NCBI RefSeq assembly: GCF_051175565.1
Contig: NZ_CP195105.1
Location: forward strand, 2,356,001-2,420,000
Length of the DNA stretch: 64,000 nt
Origin: Daejeonia sp002484105
GTDB lineage: Bacteria > Bacteroidota > Bacteroidia > Flavobacteriales > Weeksellaceae
Reading direction: 5' to 3'
Below the pieces are notes generated by a model. It was not told the DNA's origin, made no database searches, and worked only from the letters and a program-made list of their open reading frames with translations. Positions 1-8,441 of the stretch are shown in pieces. Position numbers and translations under genes: made by a program. How positions within the stretch are numbered: the first letter of the stretch is position 1; each line of letters begins with the position of its first letter.

Positions 1-60
1 GGACTCCTAATGTATAAAATTGGTTCTTTGCATCCAAAAAAAACTTAAAATTTTGATACT

Positions 61-351
61 CTAAAACGTCCGAAAACCCTTGTATACCTGTGTTCTGGCA
101 TCAAGCATCGGTGCAGAATGAATGTGGAAATCCGCCAGATGCTCCGACTGGCTGTGGCGGAAATGATGCTCCTGACTCTCCCAAAGTTCTGTGATGAAGA
201 AAACGCCTTTTTCACTGATGTCTTCTACAAGGTCATACTGCAGGCAACCTTCCTCCTGCCGCGTTTTGCTCACCAGCTTCTTCATCAGCTCAATGCCATC
301 CATCAGATAGTTTTCCTTAAAGCGGAACAAGGCAACAATATAAAGTCTCAT
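61..351 (-). CDS. ABM-family (antibiotic biosynthesis monooxygenase-like) protein
   Basis: A 96-residue protein whose length and pattern fit the single-domain ABM ferredoxin-like fold: an N-terminal strand (MRLYIVALFRFK), a helix with EELMKKL-type spacing, then EEGCLQYDL, FFITELWES and a late HxxxxHLADFH-type segment. Family members are small cytosolic dimers, often quinol monooxygenases or heme-degradation relatives; the substrate here is unknown. A longer upstream reading frame exists, but ATG at 349-351 begins the conserved fold and has a TAAATTTG -7 box on the minus strand at 369-376, so this start is preferred. The gene diverges from the E2 gene at 494. The fold is likely; the exact reaction is not known. 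Confidence 0.8.
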   Translation of the reverse strand: MRLYIVALFRFKENYLMDGIELMKKLVSKTRQEEGCLQYDLVEDISEKGVFFITELWESQEHHFRHSQSEHLADFHIHSAPMLDARTQVYKGFRTF

Positions 352-464
352 ACTTGGGAAAATTTCTCCAAATTTAGAAAAAACTATTGCAAAGCCACCC
401 AACAATATCAAAATTATCAAATTCGTAAAATATTTTATTTTTATTCTTTTATTTTCAAAATGCA

Positions 465-472
465 TATATTTG
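465..472 (+). promoter_or_regulatory. -7 promoter box for the E2 gene
   Basis: TATATTTG matches the Bacteroidota -7 consensus TAnnTTTG and lies 21 bases before the ATG at 494. It supports that start over an in-frame ATG at 470 that overlaps the box. A second -7 box (TAAATTTG, minus strand, 369-376) serves the divergent gene. Confidence 0.55.
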
Positions 473-493
473 TACAGCGAGAAAAAATTTAAA

Positions 494-1804
494 ATGGCAG
501 AATACAAATTATTACTTCCCTCCATGGGAGAAGGAGTAATGGAAGCAACAATCATCAACTGGATTGTAAATGAGGGAGATACCGTAAATGAAGACGACAG
601 CGTTGTAGAAATCGCAACCGACAAAGTAGATTCTGATGTTCCGACACCCGTTTCCGGAAAAGTCATCCGCATTCTGAAACAAAAAGACGATATCGCACAA
701 GTGGGCGAGCCTATCGCCCTCCTGGAAATAGCAGACAACGGACAGCAGATGCCGGCAGCAGAAGAAACCACATCCGAACAGCCCCACACAGAAACAACTT
801 CTGTACCTGAACCCAATGTTATCCAGACACTCGAAGCTCCCCTGAAACCTGCCCCGGCAAACAGCGATATTTATCTTTCACCTCTCGTAAAATCTGTCAT
901 ATCAGAAGAAAAAATTACCGGTGAAGAACTTGCAACCATCCAGGGAAGCGGCCTCGGTGGGCGGATTACAAAAGAAGACATCCTCGGTTTTGTAAAAACC
1001 AGACAACAGACACCACAACCACTGCATACACAGGAACAGCCTGCAGTACAGAAAAACAATCCCAAAACTCCCGCGCCCGCCATTCCGGTTTCGGCAGGAG
1101 ACGAAATTGTGGAAATGGACCGTATGCGCAAGCTGATAGCAGAAAATATGGTGCGCGCCAAACAGATCGCCCCACACGTCACCTCATTTATTGAAACCGA
1201 CGTCACCAACGTCGTGCGATGGAGAAATCAGCACAAAGACACTTTCCTGAAACGCGAAGGTGAAAAACTCACCTTCATGCCGGTTTTCATCCGTGCTGTG
1301 GTCAAAGCCATTCAGGATTTCCCAAACATCAATGTTTCGGTAGACGGAGAGCGCATCATCAGAAGAAAAAATATCAGCATCGGTATGGCAACAGCCTTGC
1401 CCGATGGCAACCTGATCGTCCCCGTTATCAAAAATGCAGACCAGCTTTCGCTTTCCGGGCTTGCAAAAGCCGTCAACGACCTCGCCTACAGAGCACGCAA
1501 CAGAAAACTGAAACCCGAAGATACACAGGGCGCCACTTATACCATTTCCAATATCGGAAGTTTCGGCAATCTGATGGGCACGCCCATTATTCCGCAGCCA
1601 CAGGTAGCCATTCTCGCCGTAGGTGCTATCGTCAAAAAACCATCCGTACTCGAAACACCAGACGGAGACGTTATCGCCATACGCAACCAGATGTTCATGT
1701 CCCATTCCTACGACCACAGAGTGGTAGATGGATCCCTCGGCGGCCTCTTCCTCAAAAGCGTACACGATTATCTCCAGAACTGGGATCTGGATACAGAAAT
1801 ATAA
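494..1804 (+). CDS. 2-oxoacid dehydrogenase E2 acyltransferase (branched-chain type)
   Basis: A 436-residue dihydrolipoamide acyltransferase, the E2 core of a 2-oxoacid dehydrogenase complex, which moves acyl groups from lipoyl-lysine to CoA. Domains in order: one N-terminal lipoyl domain with lipoylated Lys44 in the motif TDKVDS; a Pro/Thr/Gln-rich linker; a peripheral subunit-binding domain around residues 130-170 (ISEEKITGEEL, GSGLGGRITKEDI); and the catalytic domain ending in HRVVDG with catalytic His408. A single lipoyl domain and overall length fit branched-chain or generic E2s better than the two-lipoyl pyruvate E2 at 47301-48899. No E1 or E3 gene is adjacent, so the partner enzymes must be encoded elsewhere. 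It ends at a strong terminator. Confidence 0.9.
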   Translation: MAEYKLLLPSMGEGVMEATIINWIVNEGDTVNEDDSVVEIATDKVDSDVPTPVSGKVIRILKQKDDIAQVGEPIALLEIADNGQQMPAAEETTSEQPHTETTSVPEPNVIQTLEAPLKPAPANSDIYLSPLVKSVISEEKITGEELATIQGSGLGGRITKEDILGFVKTRQQTPQPLHTQEQPAVQKNNPKTPAPAIPVSAGDEIVEMDRMRKLIAENMVRAKQIAPHVTSFIETDVTNVVRWRNQHKDTFLKREGEKLTFMPVFIRAVVKAIQDFPNINVSVDGERIIRRKNISIGMATALPDGNLIVPVIKNADQLSLSGLAKAVNDLAYRARNRKLKPEDTQGATYTISNIGSFGNLMGTPIIPQPQVAILAVGAIVKKPSVLETPDGDVIAIRNQMFMSHSYDHRVVDGSLGGLFLKSVHDYLQNWDLDTEI

Positions 1805-1810
1805 CATATA

Positions 1811-1838
1811 ACCTTCGGTCATCCGGAGGTTTTTTTTT
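1811..1838 (+). terminator. Rho-independent terminator after the E2 gene
   Basis: ACCTTCGG-TCAT-CCGGAGGT forms an 8-bp stem with one G-T pair and a 4-base loop, followed by a run of nine T. It begins seven bases after the E2 stop codon. Confidence 0.8.
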
Positions 1839-1950
1839 GGAGCTTTTTCCCGCTGTCACTACTTGCTTCCCGCCCCCTGCCACTGGCCCGCGCAACGGGA
1901 GAGCTCAGACACGCCGTTCCATCGGGGCTATGAAATTCGTCCCAAATGAT

Positions 1951-1958
1951 TAATTTTG
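1951..1958 (+). promoter_or_regulatory. -7 promoter box before the GNAT gene
   Basis: TAATTTTG fits TAnnTTTG. Transcription would begin near 1964, downstream of the ATG at 1946, so the ATG at 1976 is the likelier start. Confidence 0.45.
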
Positions 1959-1975
1959 ACCCAAATTTTCCAGTA

Positions 1976-2449
1976 ATGAACTTTCTGATCCGAAAAGCCG
2001 AGCGCACCGACACCCCGAAAATATTCGACCTCATTCATCAGCTGGCCGTCTACGAAAAACTCCGCCACGAAATGGTCTCTACCCTCCCCCAGCTCGAAGA
2101 ACAGCTCTTCACCCATCATTACGCCGAAGTCCTGTTAGCAGAAGAAAACGGAAAAACCATAGGCTTTGCATTGTATTTCTACAACTTTTCGACATTTCTC
2201 GGCAAGCCCGGCCTTTATCTCGAAGATCTTTTTGTAGAACCCGGATACCGCGGCAAAGGTTATGGAAAGAAACTTTTCTCTGCACTTGCACGGACAGCAC
2301 GGGAAAAAAACTGTGGCAGAATGGAATGGAGCGTCCTGAAATGGAACAAACCCTCCATATCTTTTTACGAATCTCTCGGAGCAAAAGCACAGGATGAGTG
2401 GACTGTCTACCGCCTTCAGGAGCAGGAAATCCTGAAACTCGCAGAATAA
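1976..2449 (+). CDS. GNAT family N-acetyltransferase
   Basis: A 157-residue single-domain acetyltransferase using acetyl-CoA. The N-terminal FLIRKAERTDTPKIFDLI pattern opens the GNAT fold. LYLEDLFVEPGYRGKGYG is the acetyl-CoA pyrophosphate-binding motif A (Q/RxxGxG/A type), and the later WNKPSISFYESLGA is the conserved C-terminal motif. Overall it resembles the diamine/spermidine acetyltransferase (SSAT-like) branch, so a small amine substrate is plausible but not proven. An ATG at 1946 would add ten residues that do not belong to the fold, and the promoter box at 1951 argues against it. It is followed at 42 bases by the ClC channel gene. Confidence 0.88.
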   Translation: MNFLIRKAERTDTPKIFDLIHQLAVYEKLRHEMVSTLPQLEEQLFTHHYAEVLLAEENGKTIGFALYFYNFSTFLGKPGLYLEDLFVEPGYRGKGYGKKLFSALARTAREKNCGRMEWSVLKWNKPSISFYESLGAKAQDEWTVYRLQEQEILKLAE

Positions 2450-2491
2450 AGCAAACCTCTATCATAACGAACCAAACCATAAACCAAAAGT

Positions 2492-3904
2492 ATGCGCCAG
2501 ATCCTTTTTTACATACGCGAACAATTAAAACACTCCTTTGACAACATCCGCAACGAAGATCTGAAACACAATCTGCTACAGGCACTTCCTTTTTGGTTAG
2601 GCTCTTTTGTTACGGGAATTTTTGCCGTTATTTATGCTCAGATGTTCCAGTGGGGGGAGCATCTGCTGCACATGGCAATGAACTGGCATGCATGGGTTAT
2701 ATTCATCATTTCGCCTATCTGTTTTGTCCTTTCCTGGCTTCTTGTAGAAAAATTTGCACCCTACGCCAAAGGCAGCGGTATCCCACAGGTAATGGCCGCA
2801 GTAGAGCTTGCCACACCAAAACGGCACAAATACATCCGGAAACTACTCAACATCAAAATTCTGGTCATTAAAATCATCTCATCTGTCATTTTGGTTATCG
2901 GTGGCGGAGCCATCGGTAGAGAAGGCCCCACCATACAGGTTGCCGGCTCTGTTTTCCGGAAAATTTACGAACTTCTGCCCTCATGGTATCCCAGGATCTC
3001 CAAAAAAAACATGATTATGACGGGTGCCGCTGCAGGTCTTTCTGCAGCTTTCAATACCCCGTTGGGAGGGATTGTCTTTGCCGTGGAAGAACTTTCCAAA
3101 ACCCACATGAACTATTTTAAGACGGCCTTGTTCACCGCTGTGATTATTGCGGGACTTACCGCGCAGACACTGGCAGGATCCTACCTCTATCTGGGATATC
3201 CGAAAACACAGGAAGTCACCATGATGATTGCCTTTCCTGTGATTCTGGTTTCAGGAATTTCCGGAATTCTGGCAAGCAGGCTTTCCGTGATCATGCTGAA
3301 AATAAATGCCTGGAAAAAAACATTTCGAACCGACCGCGACCATATTCTTTTTCTGGTAGCCTCAGCACTCGTTATCGCCTGTCTTGCATATTTCCTGAAT
3401 ACAGAAGTTCTGGGTTCCGGAAAAGATATGATGGAACGCGTACTTTTTACGGATGATAAACATGACCATTGGTACGTTCCGATTCTGAGAATGATTGGCC
3501 CTGCTCTTTCTTTTACTTCTGGTGGTGCCGGCGGCATTTTTGCACCGGCACTCTCCGCAGGCGCTACCGTAGGATCAGTCCTTTCCGGATGGCTGGATAT
3601 GTCGCCCAACGAAACCAATGTGGTCATCCTTGCTGGCATGGTGGCTTTCCTGACCGGTATTACACGGGCTCCATTCACCTCTGCCATTCTCGTTCTGGAA
3701 ATGACCGATCGTCATTCTCTGATTTTCTATCTGATGCTCGCAGGCATGATTTCTTCTATTTCTTCTATGATTATCAGCCGCCACTCCCTTTATGATGCCC
3801 TTAAAGAAGGATACTTGCAGGAATTGCTCAGTATGAAAAATGAAAAAGCAGGAAAGAAAGTTAAAATATCAGTCACAGCCCCAGACAAAGAACAAGAGAC
3901 TTAA
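2492..3904 (+). CDS. ClC family chloride channel or H+/Cl- exchanger
   Basis: A 470-residue inner-membrane protein with many hydrophobic helices. It carries the three anion-selectivity signatures of the ClC family: GSGIP at residues 94-98, GREGP at 142-146, whose Glu144 is the external gating glutamate, and GGAGGIFAPALSAGA towards the C-terminus. No C-terminal CBS domains follow, so it is a bare transport core of bacterial size, ending in a charged tail rich in Lys and Glu. The retained gating glutamate is compatible with either exchanger or channel behaviour. Nothing nearby suggests a specific partner. Confidence 0.93.
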   Translation: MRQILFYIREQLKHSFDNIRNEDLKHNLLQALPFWLGSFVTGIFAVIYAQMFQWGEHLLHMAMNWHAWVIFIISPICFVLSWLLVEKFAPYAKGSGIPQVMAAVELATPKRHKYIRKLLNIKILVIKIISSVILVIGGGAIGREGPTIQVAGSVFRKIYELLPSWYPRISKKNMIMTGAAAGLSAAFNTPLGGIVFAVEELSKTHMNYFKTALFTAVIIAGLTAQTLAGSYLYLGYPKTQEVTMMIAFPVILVSGISGILASRLSVIMLKINAWKKTFRTDRDHILFLVASALVIACLAYFLNTEVLGSGKDMMERVLFTDDKHDHWYVPILRMIGPALSFTSGGAGGIFAPALSAGATVGSVLSGWLDMSPNETNVVILAGMVAFLTGITRAPFTSAILVLEMTDRHSLIFYLMLAGMISSISSMIISRHSLYDALKEGYLQELLSMKNEKAGKKVKISVTAPDKEQET

Positions 3905-4379
3905 ACCAGGATAAATGCATTTAAAAATTAATTAAGCATCCTTTCACTACATGATAATTTCCATCAATACGTATGTAAAATGATGATTTTTAGAATTTAA
4001 TAAAATATTTGAGATATATTCCAATCTGTATTTAAATACAGATTTAACTCAATGACCATGTTTTTTATTGTTATAGACTTCACATTTCTATCCTGATCCC
4101 CCCAAATAAAAACACTCATCACTAAACAAAATAGCTTTTCTATTCGCTTGATATCTTGCAAATGCGTTTTTTAAATGTCAAATTCACTCGATTTCATGGC
4201 TTTGAAACAGGTTGACTCATTCGTTTTTATTGTTTAGCGGTATTCATGATGTGCTTCGCAATTCAATCTGCCATCTTTCCTTATAATTTAAAAACAATTG
4301 TTCATTTTTATTATAGCTGAGCAGGATGAGCAGCTCCGGCTTTTTGTCCCGCTGATTTTATAATTTCCCCACAGAGTAT
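3905..4379. other. AT-rich intergenic region without recognisable gene
   Basis: About 475 bases between the ClC gene and the terminator of the convergent small-membrane-protein gene. It is AT-rich with no coding signature on either strand and no repeat that I could tie to another place in the window. Confidence 0.5.
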
Positions 4380-4419
4380 AAAAATCGACCTCGCTTAAAA
4401 ACGCTTAAACGAGGTCGAT
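4380..4419 (-). terminator. Terminator of the T9SS cargo/small membrane protein operon
   Basis: ATCGACCTCG at 4384-4393 and CGAGGTCGAT at 4410-4419 form a perfect 10-bp stem. Read on the minus strand it is followed by TTTTTATAC. It lies 60 bases beyond the stop codon of the gene at 4481-4741. Confidence 0.7.
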
Positions 4420-4480
4420 CTGCTTTCCTCAAAAAAAGTTACGCACGGTTTTACTTATGTTTGAGTTTTGCTAAAATATT

Positions 4481-4741
4481 TTAAACATTACCCTCGATTT
4501 CAGGCTTTTTAAATCCATAATAGGCGAATACTCCCATTGCAGTAATCAGTAGAAAAGGGACAACTCCATCGACAGGAACGGGATCAGGATCGTTGCCGCC
4601 AGGGTTTCCAGGATAATCTCCATTACCTGTCTCTGAATCTTCTGTAGCTTCAGCCTTATTGTAAGGATTATCTTTCTGTATTTGGGCGCTACACAAGGAC
4701 ATCAGAAGCATAAAACCAGAAATTAAAATATTCTTTTTCAT
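4481..4741 (-). CDS. Small exported PID-CTERM-like membrane protein
   Basis: An 86-residue protein in three parts: an N-terminal signal peptide (MKKNILISGFMLLMSLCSAQ), an acidic, Gly/Pro/Asp/Asn-rich middle, and a C-terminal block in which PVPVDG leads into a hydrophobic helix (VVPFLLITAMGVFAYYG) closed by the basic pair KK. The P-[IV]-D-G, helix and positive tail order resembles the short sorting signals described as PID-CTERM in flavobacteria; the assignment is by eye. It lies 28 bases downstream of the large T9SS cargo gene on the same strand and is followed by a terminator, so the two are probably co-transcribed. No function is known. Confidence 0.7.
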   Translation of the reverse strand: MKKNILISGFMLLMSLCSAQIQKDNPYNKAEATEDSETGNGDYPGNPGGNDPDPVPVDGVVPFLLITAMGVFAYYGFKKPEIEGNV

Positions 4742-4769
4742 TTTTTCAATTCAACTCATTAATACTCTG

Positions 4770-7577
4770 CTAAAACGCAGCTACAATTTTTTTCACAGTT
4801 GTTTTACCATTATGCCCTAACCGCAAGATATTAACTCCTTTATTTAAGCCGGAATTCTGAATTCTGAATTCTTTTTGATTAGGGTTAAAGCTCTTCAACA
4901 GCCTTCCAGATACATCATAAATTTCGATATGATCTACCTTTTCATAAGACCTTACTACGAAGTCTTCTCCGTCACGGTAGACAATTATGGATTCTTTGTC
5001 CGTTACATTTCCTGCAGACAATACACTTTCATTTCTGTAAACAATCTCAAAACGACCTTCTGTAATCCCCTGATCCGCATTAAAAATATAATCAGATTCC
5101 GTCAAATCCACAGTTTTGCTTTCAATATTGTCCTTCAGATATATTTTCTGAGACCCATTGAATATTCCTTCACCAGTATTCAAATGAATGGTATAGCTTC
5201 CAGCTTCAACCTGTACTGTTCCCAATGCAATTTTATCTTGTGTTAAAAATGGAATTTTCCGTCCCTGAATAGCCAATTTAATCTGATCTGCCATACTATA
5301 AAATGAATCCGACCCCAATGCCATTTTTGGTGCATCATACGAGGTATCATACTCATCAGTTGCTCCTTCAACATATCCTATCAACAAAGTGTTGACAATA
5401 CCCTTAGGGGAAATAAAATCCAACCAGAACCGATCTTTTTCAGTATTTCCTGAGTTTTTGCTGAAAAAATGGCTTGTTGCATCTGCAGACCGGATACCAT
5501 TCTTAAAGACCAAGCTGCCACTACCTGAAGCCCGAACCATGAAACCCTGCCCTGTTTTAATGATCCCTGTGGGCGTGCTGCCGGATCCCACGGCATGTGT
5601 GGCGGGTGTTCCACCTGTAAGATTATAAACTGCATAGTTTTCTCCAGTGTAACCAGTACCTGCTGCAGCAACGTCCTCATTTGTATTGGTCCAGAAATAA
5701 GCTACTCCATCTATTGCAGAACTATTATCGGCATGCAGTTGATCAAAACTTATATTGGAAGGGTAAGGATTACCAACGAGATTATATCCCGCTTTAATAT
5801 GTGTCGATGGGCTATTTCCGTCAACGGGTGTATAAGATAAATTTATCGTTTGATCACCATTATTAGGTTTCCCTGTGAACTTACCTTCAAAAGTCTGCGC
5901 AGTGGTGGAAAAATTATTGGGTGCCCGGATCGCATAGCCTTTTGCAGGGACAAAATCGCTGTTAACATTAGAAACAGCGGTAAACAAGTCCGTTGCCTCC
6001 GTATACTCCATAAAACGGTTGTTAAGTGTATTGGGGGAAAAAGCCTTTAACTGTTGTCCTGAGACCGGTGCGCTCCAATAGGTATAATCAAGTCGTTTAA
6101 TCAGACTATTCCTGTTCACCTGCACTTTTGCGTAATTATTGTCTGCATTGATATCCTGTAAAAGGTTCGAATTATTTCCTATGATCAAATCTCCTGTTTT
6201 ATTTCCTGTGTTGTCCAGGTTCTTAATTCCCCCATTGGCAGAAAAAGTTTTGTAAGGTCCTTCATCTGCAGATTCGGGGACAATGGCTGTTGTATTGCCA
6301 CTGATGGTCGTCAAACCTTCTGCAGTTGTACTATCACCAACAAAGGTTTTTGTGCCGCCACCCAGCAGATTAAGATGGCCATAGGTAAGGCCACTGATCT
6401 TCTGGTCTCCCGAGACATAGTATTCCATAGTACTGTTTGGAGAAAAAGTAAGAGCAGAACCACTATCTGTATCACCAAAACCATTTAATCCTTCTTCATG
6501 AGAAGAACGCAGAACACCACCATCTTGTACTGCTATTTCTCCATCGGAGTCCTCTATAGTAGAATTTGTGAGATCAACAGAACCATTAATATTCATGGCT
6601 CCAGCTAAACTGAACTGGCTGCTCTCGGATGGGTCGATGCTCTGAAACTTAACGGATGAACCAGAAAGAATATTTACACCATTGAGAAAATAAAGATTCC
6701 CATTAAAAAAATTTAATGATAATGTACCATCTAATATAGGAGCAATCGAAGATGAACCAAAAGTAATAATTGTAGTATTATCAGCTACGATATTTGTGTG
6801 GCCGGAAATGCCATGTAGAAAAGAAATAGTTCCGTAAGTACTTACTATATTTAAACTTAATACTGAAGGATCTATTTTAACTAATGCATTAATTGTAAAA
6901 CTATTACCAATATTGCTTAAAGCATTTTCATCTTTTATAACAAAATTAGGAATAATAGAGGGCAAATTGGTACTCTTACGAATGTAAGAAATACCTAATT
7001 TTGGCAAATATGAACTGTGAATTTCAAGCGTGCTATTATGTTCAAAAATCACAAATCCCGAAATATCTCTAAAATAAGGATCAAAATAATGCTCATAATC
7101 TGGGTTTGTCCCCATATTCTCATAAGAAATAGTCGCACCACCTTTCACTAAAATTGGTTTTTTACTTTGACTAGCTATTACTGCAAGTCCATTATAAAGC
7201 TTTAGAACTCCTCCAGTCTCTAACACAAGTTGATTATTTGCACTTGCACTTGCATCTATGGTGTATGAGCCACCAGTTGTGAAATTTGTCCTAAGAACAC
7301 CTCCGGAGTTCACATGGGTATTCTTAATATAAGTGCCATTTGTAATATCTACTGTATGGCCAGCGAGGACATCAACTTTTGCCGTGTTTCCATTTTGCGG
7401 GTACAATACACTAGGAGATATTGGAGTTCCACCATCTGTTGATGAATATTCCCAAGTACTTGGTGACTTCCAGTCTCCGCTTGCCTTAGAGCGGAAATAA
7501 TACGTCTGTGCCTGTAGCTGCAGGCCGGCCAGAAAAAGAAGTAAAAAAGTGTATTTAAAGAATAATTTTGTTTTCAT
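4770..7577 (-). CDS. Large T9SS cargo protein with type A sorting domain
   Basis: A 935-residue exported protein. It has an N-terminal signal peptide ending near LAGLQLQAQ and a segment (GDWKSPSTWEYSS, then VDVLAGHTVDI) of the beta-rich kind common in flavobacterial surface proteins. A long low-complexity stretch of short beta-strand repeats follows, rich in Asn, Gly, Ser and Thr, consistent with a beta-helix adhesin-like body. The last 70 residues are a type A T9SS C-terminal domain (YDVSGRLLKSF, then KGVNILRLGHNGKT). The protein should be secreted across the outer membrane by the type IX system and attached to the surface or released. Its own ligand is unknown. It is first in a two-gene operon with the PID-CTERM-like protein. 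Confidence 0.85.
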   Translation of the reverse strand: MKTKLFFKYTFLLLFLAGLQLQAQTYYFRSKASGDWKSPSTWEYSSTDGGTPISPSVLYPQNGNTAKVDVLAGHTVDITNGTYIKNTHVNSGGVLRTNFTTGGSYTIDASASANNQLVLETGGVLKLYNGLAVIASQSKKPILVKGGATISYENMGTNPDYEHYFDPYFRDISGFVIFEHNSTLEIHSSYLPKLGISYIRKSTNLPSIIPNFVIKDENALSNIGNSFTINALVKIDPSVLSLNIVSTYGTISFLHGISGHTNIVADNTTIITFGSSSIAPILDGTLSLNFFNGNLYFLNGVNILSGSSVKFQSIDPSESSQFSLAGAMNINGSVDLTNSTIEDSDGEIAVQDGGVLRSSHEEGLNGFGDTDSGSALTFSPNSTMEYYVSGDQKISGLTYGHLNLLGGGTKTFVGDSTTAEGLTTISGNTTAIVPESADEGPYKTFSANGGIKNLDNTGNKTGDLIIGNNSNLLQDINADNNYAKVQVNRNSLIKRLDYTYWSAPVSGQQLKAFSPNTLNNRFMEYTEATDLFTAVSNVNSDFVPAKGYAIRAPNNFSTTAQTFEGKFTGKPNNGDQTINLSYTPVDGNSPSTHIKAGYNLVGNPYPSNISFDQLHADNSSAIDGVAYFWTNTNEDVAAAGTGYTGENYAVYNLTGGTPATHAVGSGSTPTGIIKTGQGFMVRASGSGSLVFKNGIRSADATSHFFSKNSGNTEKDRFWLDFISPKGIVNTLLIGYVEGATDEYDTSYDAPKMALGSDSFYSMADQIKLAIQGRKIPFLTQDKIALGTVQVEAGSYTIHLNTGEGIFNGSQKIYLKDNIESKTVDLTESDYIFNADQGITEGRFEIVYRNESVLSAGNVTDKESIIVYRDGEDFVVRSYEKVDHIEIYDVSGRLLKSFNPNQKEFRIQNSGLNKGVNILRLGHNGKTTVKKIVAAF

Positions 7578-7626
7578 AGATGCGTTGTTTTTTTATTAAT
7601 AAAAAGAGACAGACCACTTTACGCCA

Positions 7627-7657
7627 CAAAAATATTGTTTTTATCCAACCCGCACAA
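7627..7657 (-). promoter_or_regulatory. Promoter of the large T9SS cargo operon
   Basis: On the minus strand, TTG (complement at 7655-7657), 20 bases, then TATTTTTG (7627-7634) match the two-box Bacteroidota promoter. Predicted leader is about 44 bases. Confidence 0.5.
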
Positions 7658-7708
7658 TATATTATTATAATATTCCGCATTTGTAGTAGAAAATAAATTG
7701 AGAATGTA

Positions 7709-7750
7709 TGGAAAATTTCTTTCCCCGGCCCTAAAGGGTGGAAATTTTCT
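7709..7750. repeat. Palindromic repeat unit, copy 1
   Basis: A 42-base unit with perfect 9-base arms GAAAATTTC (7711-7719) and GAAATTTTC (7741-7749) around an inner CCCTAAAGGG hairpin. A near-identical copy lies at 7960-8001. The sequence downstream of both copies (TTAATGGTTAAT, then TTGTTGGTTGT-like) is also shared, so the repeat is longer than the palindrome. Confidence 0.75.
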
Positions 7751-7959
7751 TTTAATGATTAATGGTTAATAGTTGTCGGTTGTTGGTTGTCGGTAATTGG
7801 TGGATGCGTGGAAAGTAGAAGTTGCACGGGAATGCTCTGAAGGAGCATGATTTTTATAGCCACGGGTGAAGCCCGTAGTAAAATAAGGTACATGCAAAAA
7901 TTTTGGCGCGTATTTTTGTGGCGAAGCAGACAAAAATCGTGACAAAATGTATTTGGTAA

Positions 7960-8001
7960 TGGAAAATTTCTTTCCCGAGCCCTAAAGGGTGGAAATTTTC
8001 T
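7960..8001. repeat. Palindromic repeat unit, copy 2
   Basis: Differs from copy 1 at 7709-7750 by two bases in the centre and keeps both 9-base arms. About 210 bases separate the copies. Confidence 0.75.
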
Positions 8002-8127
8002 GTTAATTATTAATGGTTAATGGTTGTTGGTTGTCAGTTAACGGTTAATAGTGGATGGGGTTGCTTCGTCATTCCGCTGCGCTCCATTCCTCGCAATGAC
8101 GGTGGTTGAGGAATAATGGTGGGAATA

Positions 8128-8160
8128 AGCCTTGTCAAGGTTCCCAACCTTGACAAGGCT
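8128..8160. repeat. Perfect 15-bp inverted repeat
   Basis: AGCCTTGTCAAGGTT and its exact complement AACCTTGACAAGGCT are separated by CCC, giving a very stable hairpin in either transcript. No T-run follows on the plus strand, so it is not a typical terminator. Confidence 0.8.
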
Positions 8161-8441
8161 GGTGAAGTGATGGGCATCGTTCAAAATAACGTACACATAT
8201 CAAAAGACTTTGTAGCCTTGTTAGATCTCTTCTGCTCTGTATGGAATGATCTCTTAAACGAAATTAATATACTGATTTTTAGTTATTTGGTTTTTATCTT
8301 AATGATACGTTTGCCATGGTCTTTTCATTCAGATATTTGATTATTCATGAATATTCATTAATTTTACACTTTCAGACTGAAAGTCAATGACGTTGGATGC
8401 ATTTTTTGCAGTCTGAAAAAAAACTAATAACCCACACACAA

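Larger units (their letters stand above)
7578..8441. other. Gene-free mosaic of palindromic repeats
   Basis: About 860 bases with no convincing gene. Besides the two 42-base repeats it holds GCTCTGAAGGAGC, ACGGGTGAAGCCCGT, CGTCATT (8067-8073) paired with AATGACG (8095-8101), and a perfect 15-bp inverted repeat with a 3-base loop at 8128-8160. The stretch 7880-7930 has further short inverted words. Such units are typical of dispersed intergenic repeats in flavobacteria. A 74-codon open frame over 8116-8340 has no coding character. A TACGTTTG box at 8306-8313, with TTTG at 8286-8289, might serve the gene at 8442. Confidence 0.65.

Noticed and set aside
118..492. Plus-strand open frame of 124 codons opposite the ABM gene
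   Set aside because: It is antisense to a clear ABM-family protein and has no family pattern of its own.
8116..8340. 74-codon plus-strand frame in the repeat mosaic
   Set aside because: It reads through a perfect hairpin and dispersed repeat units and lacks coding character.
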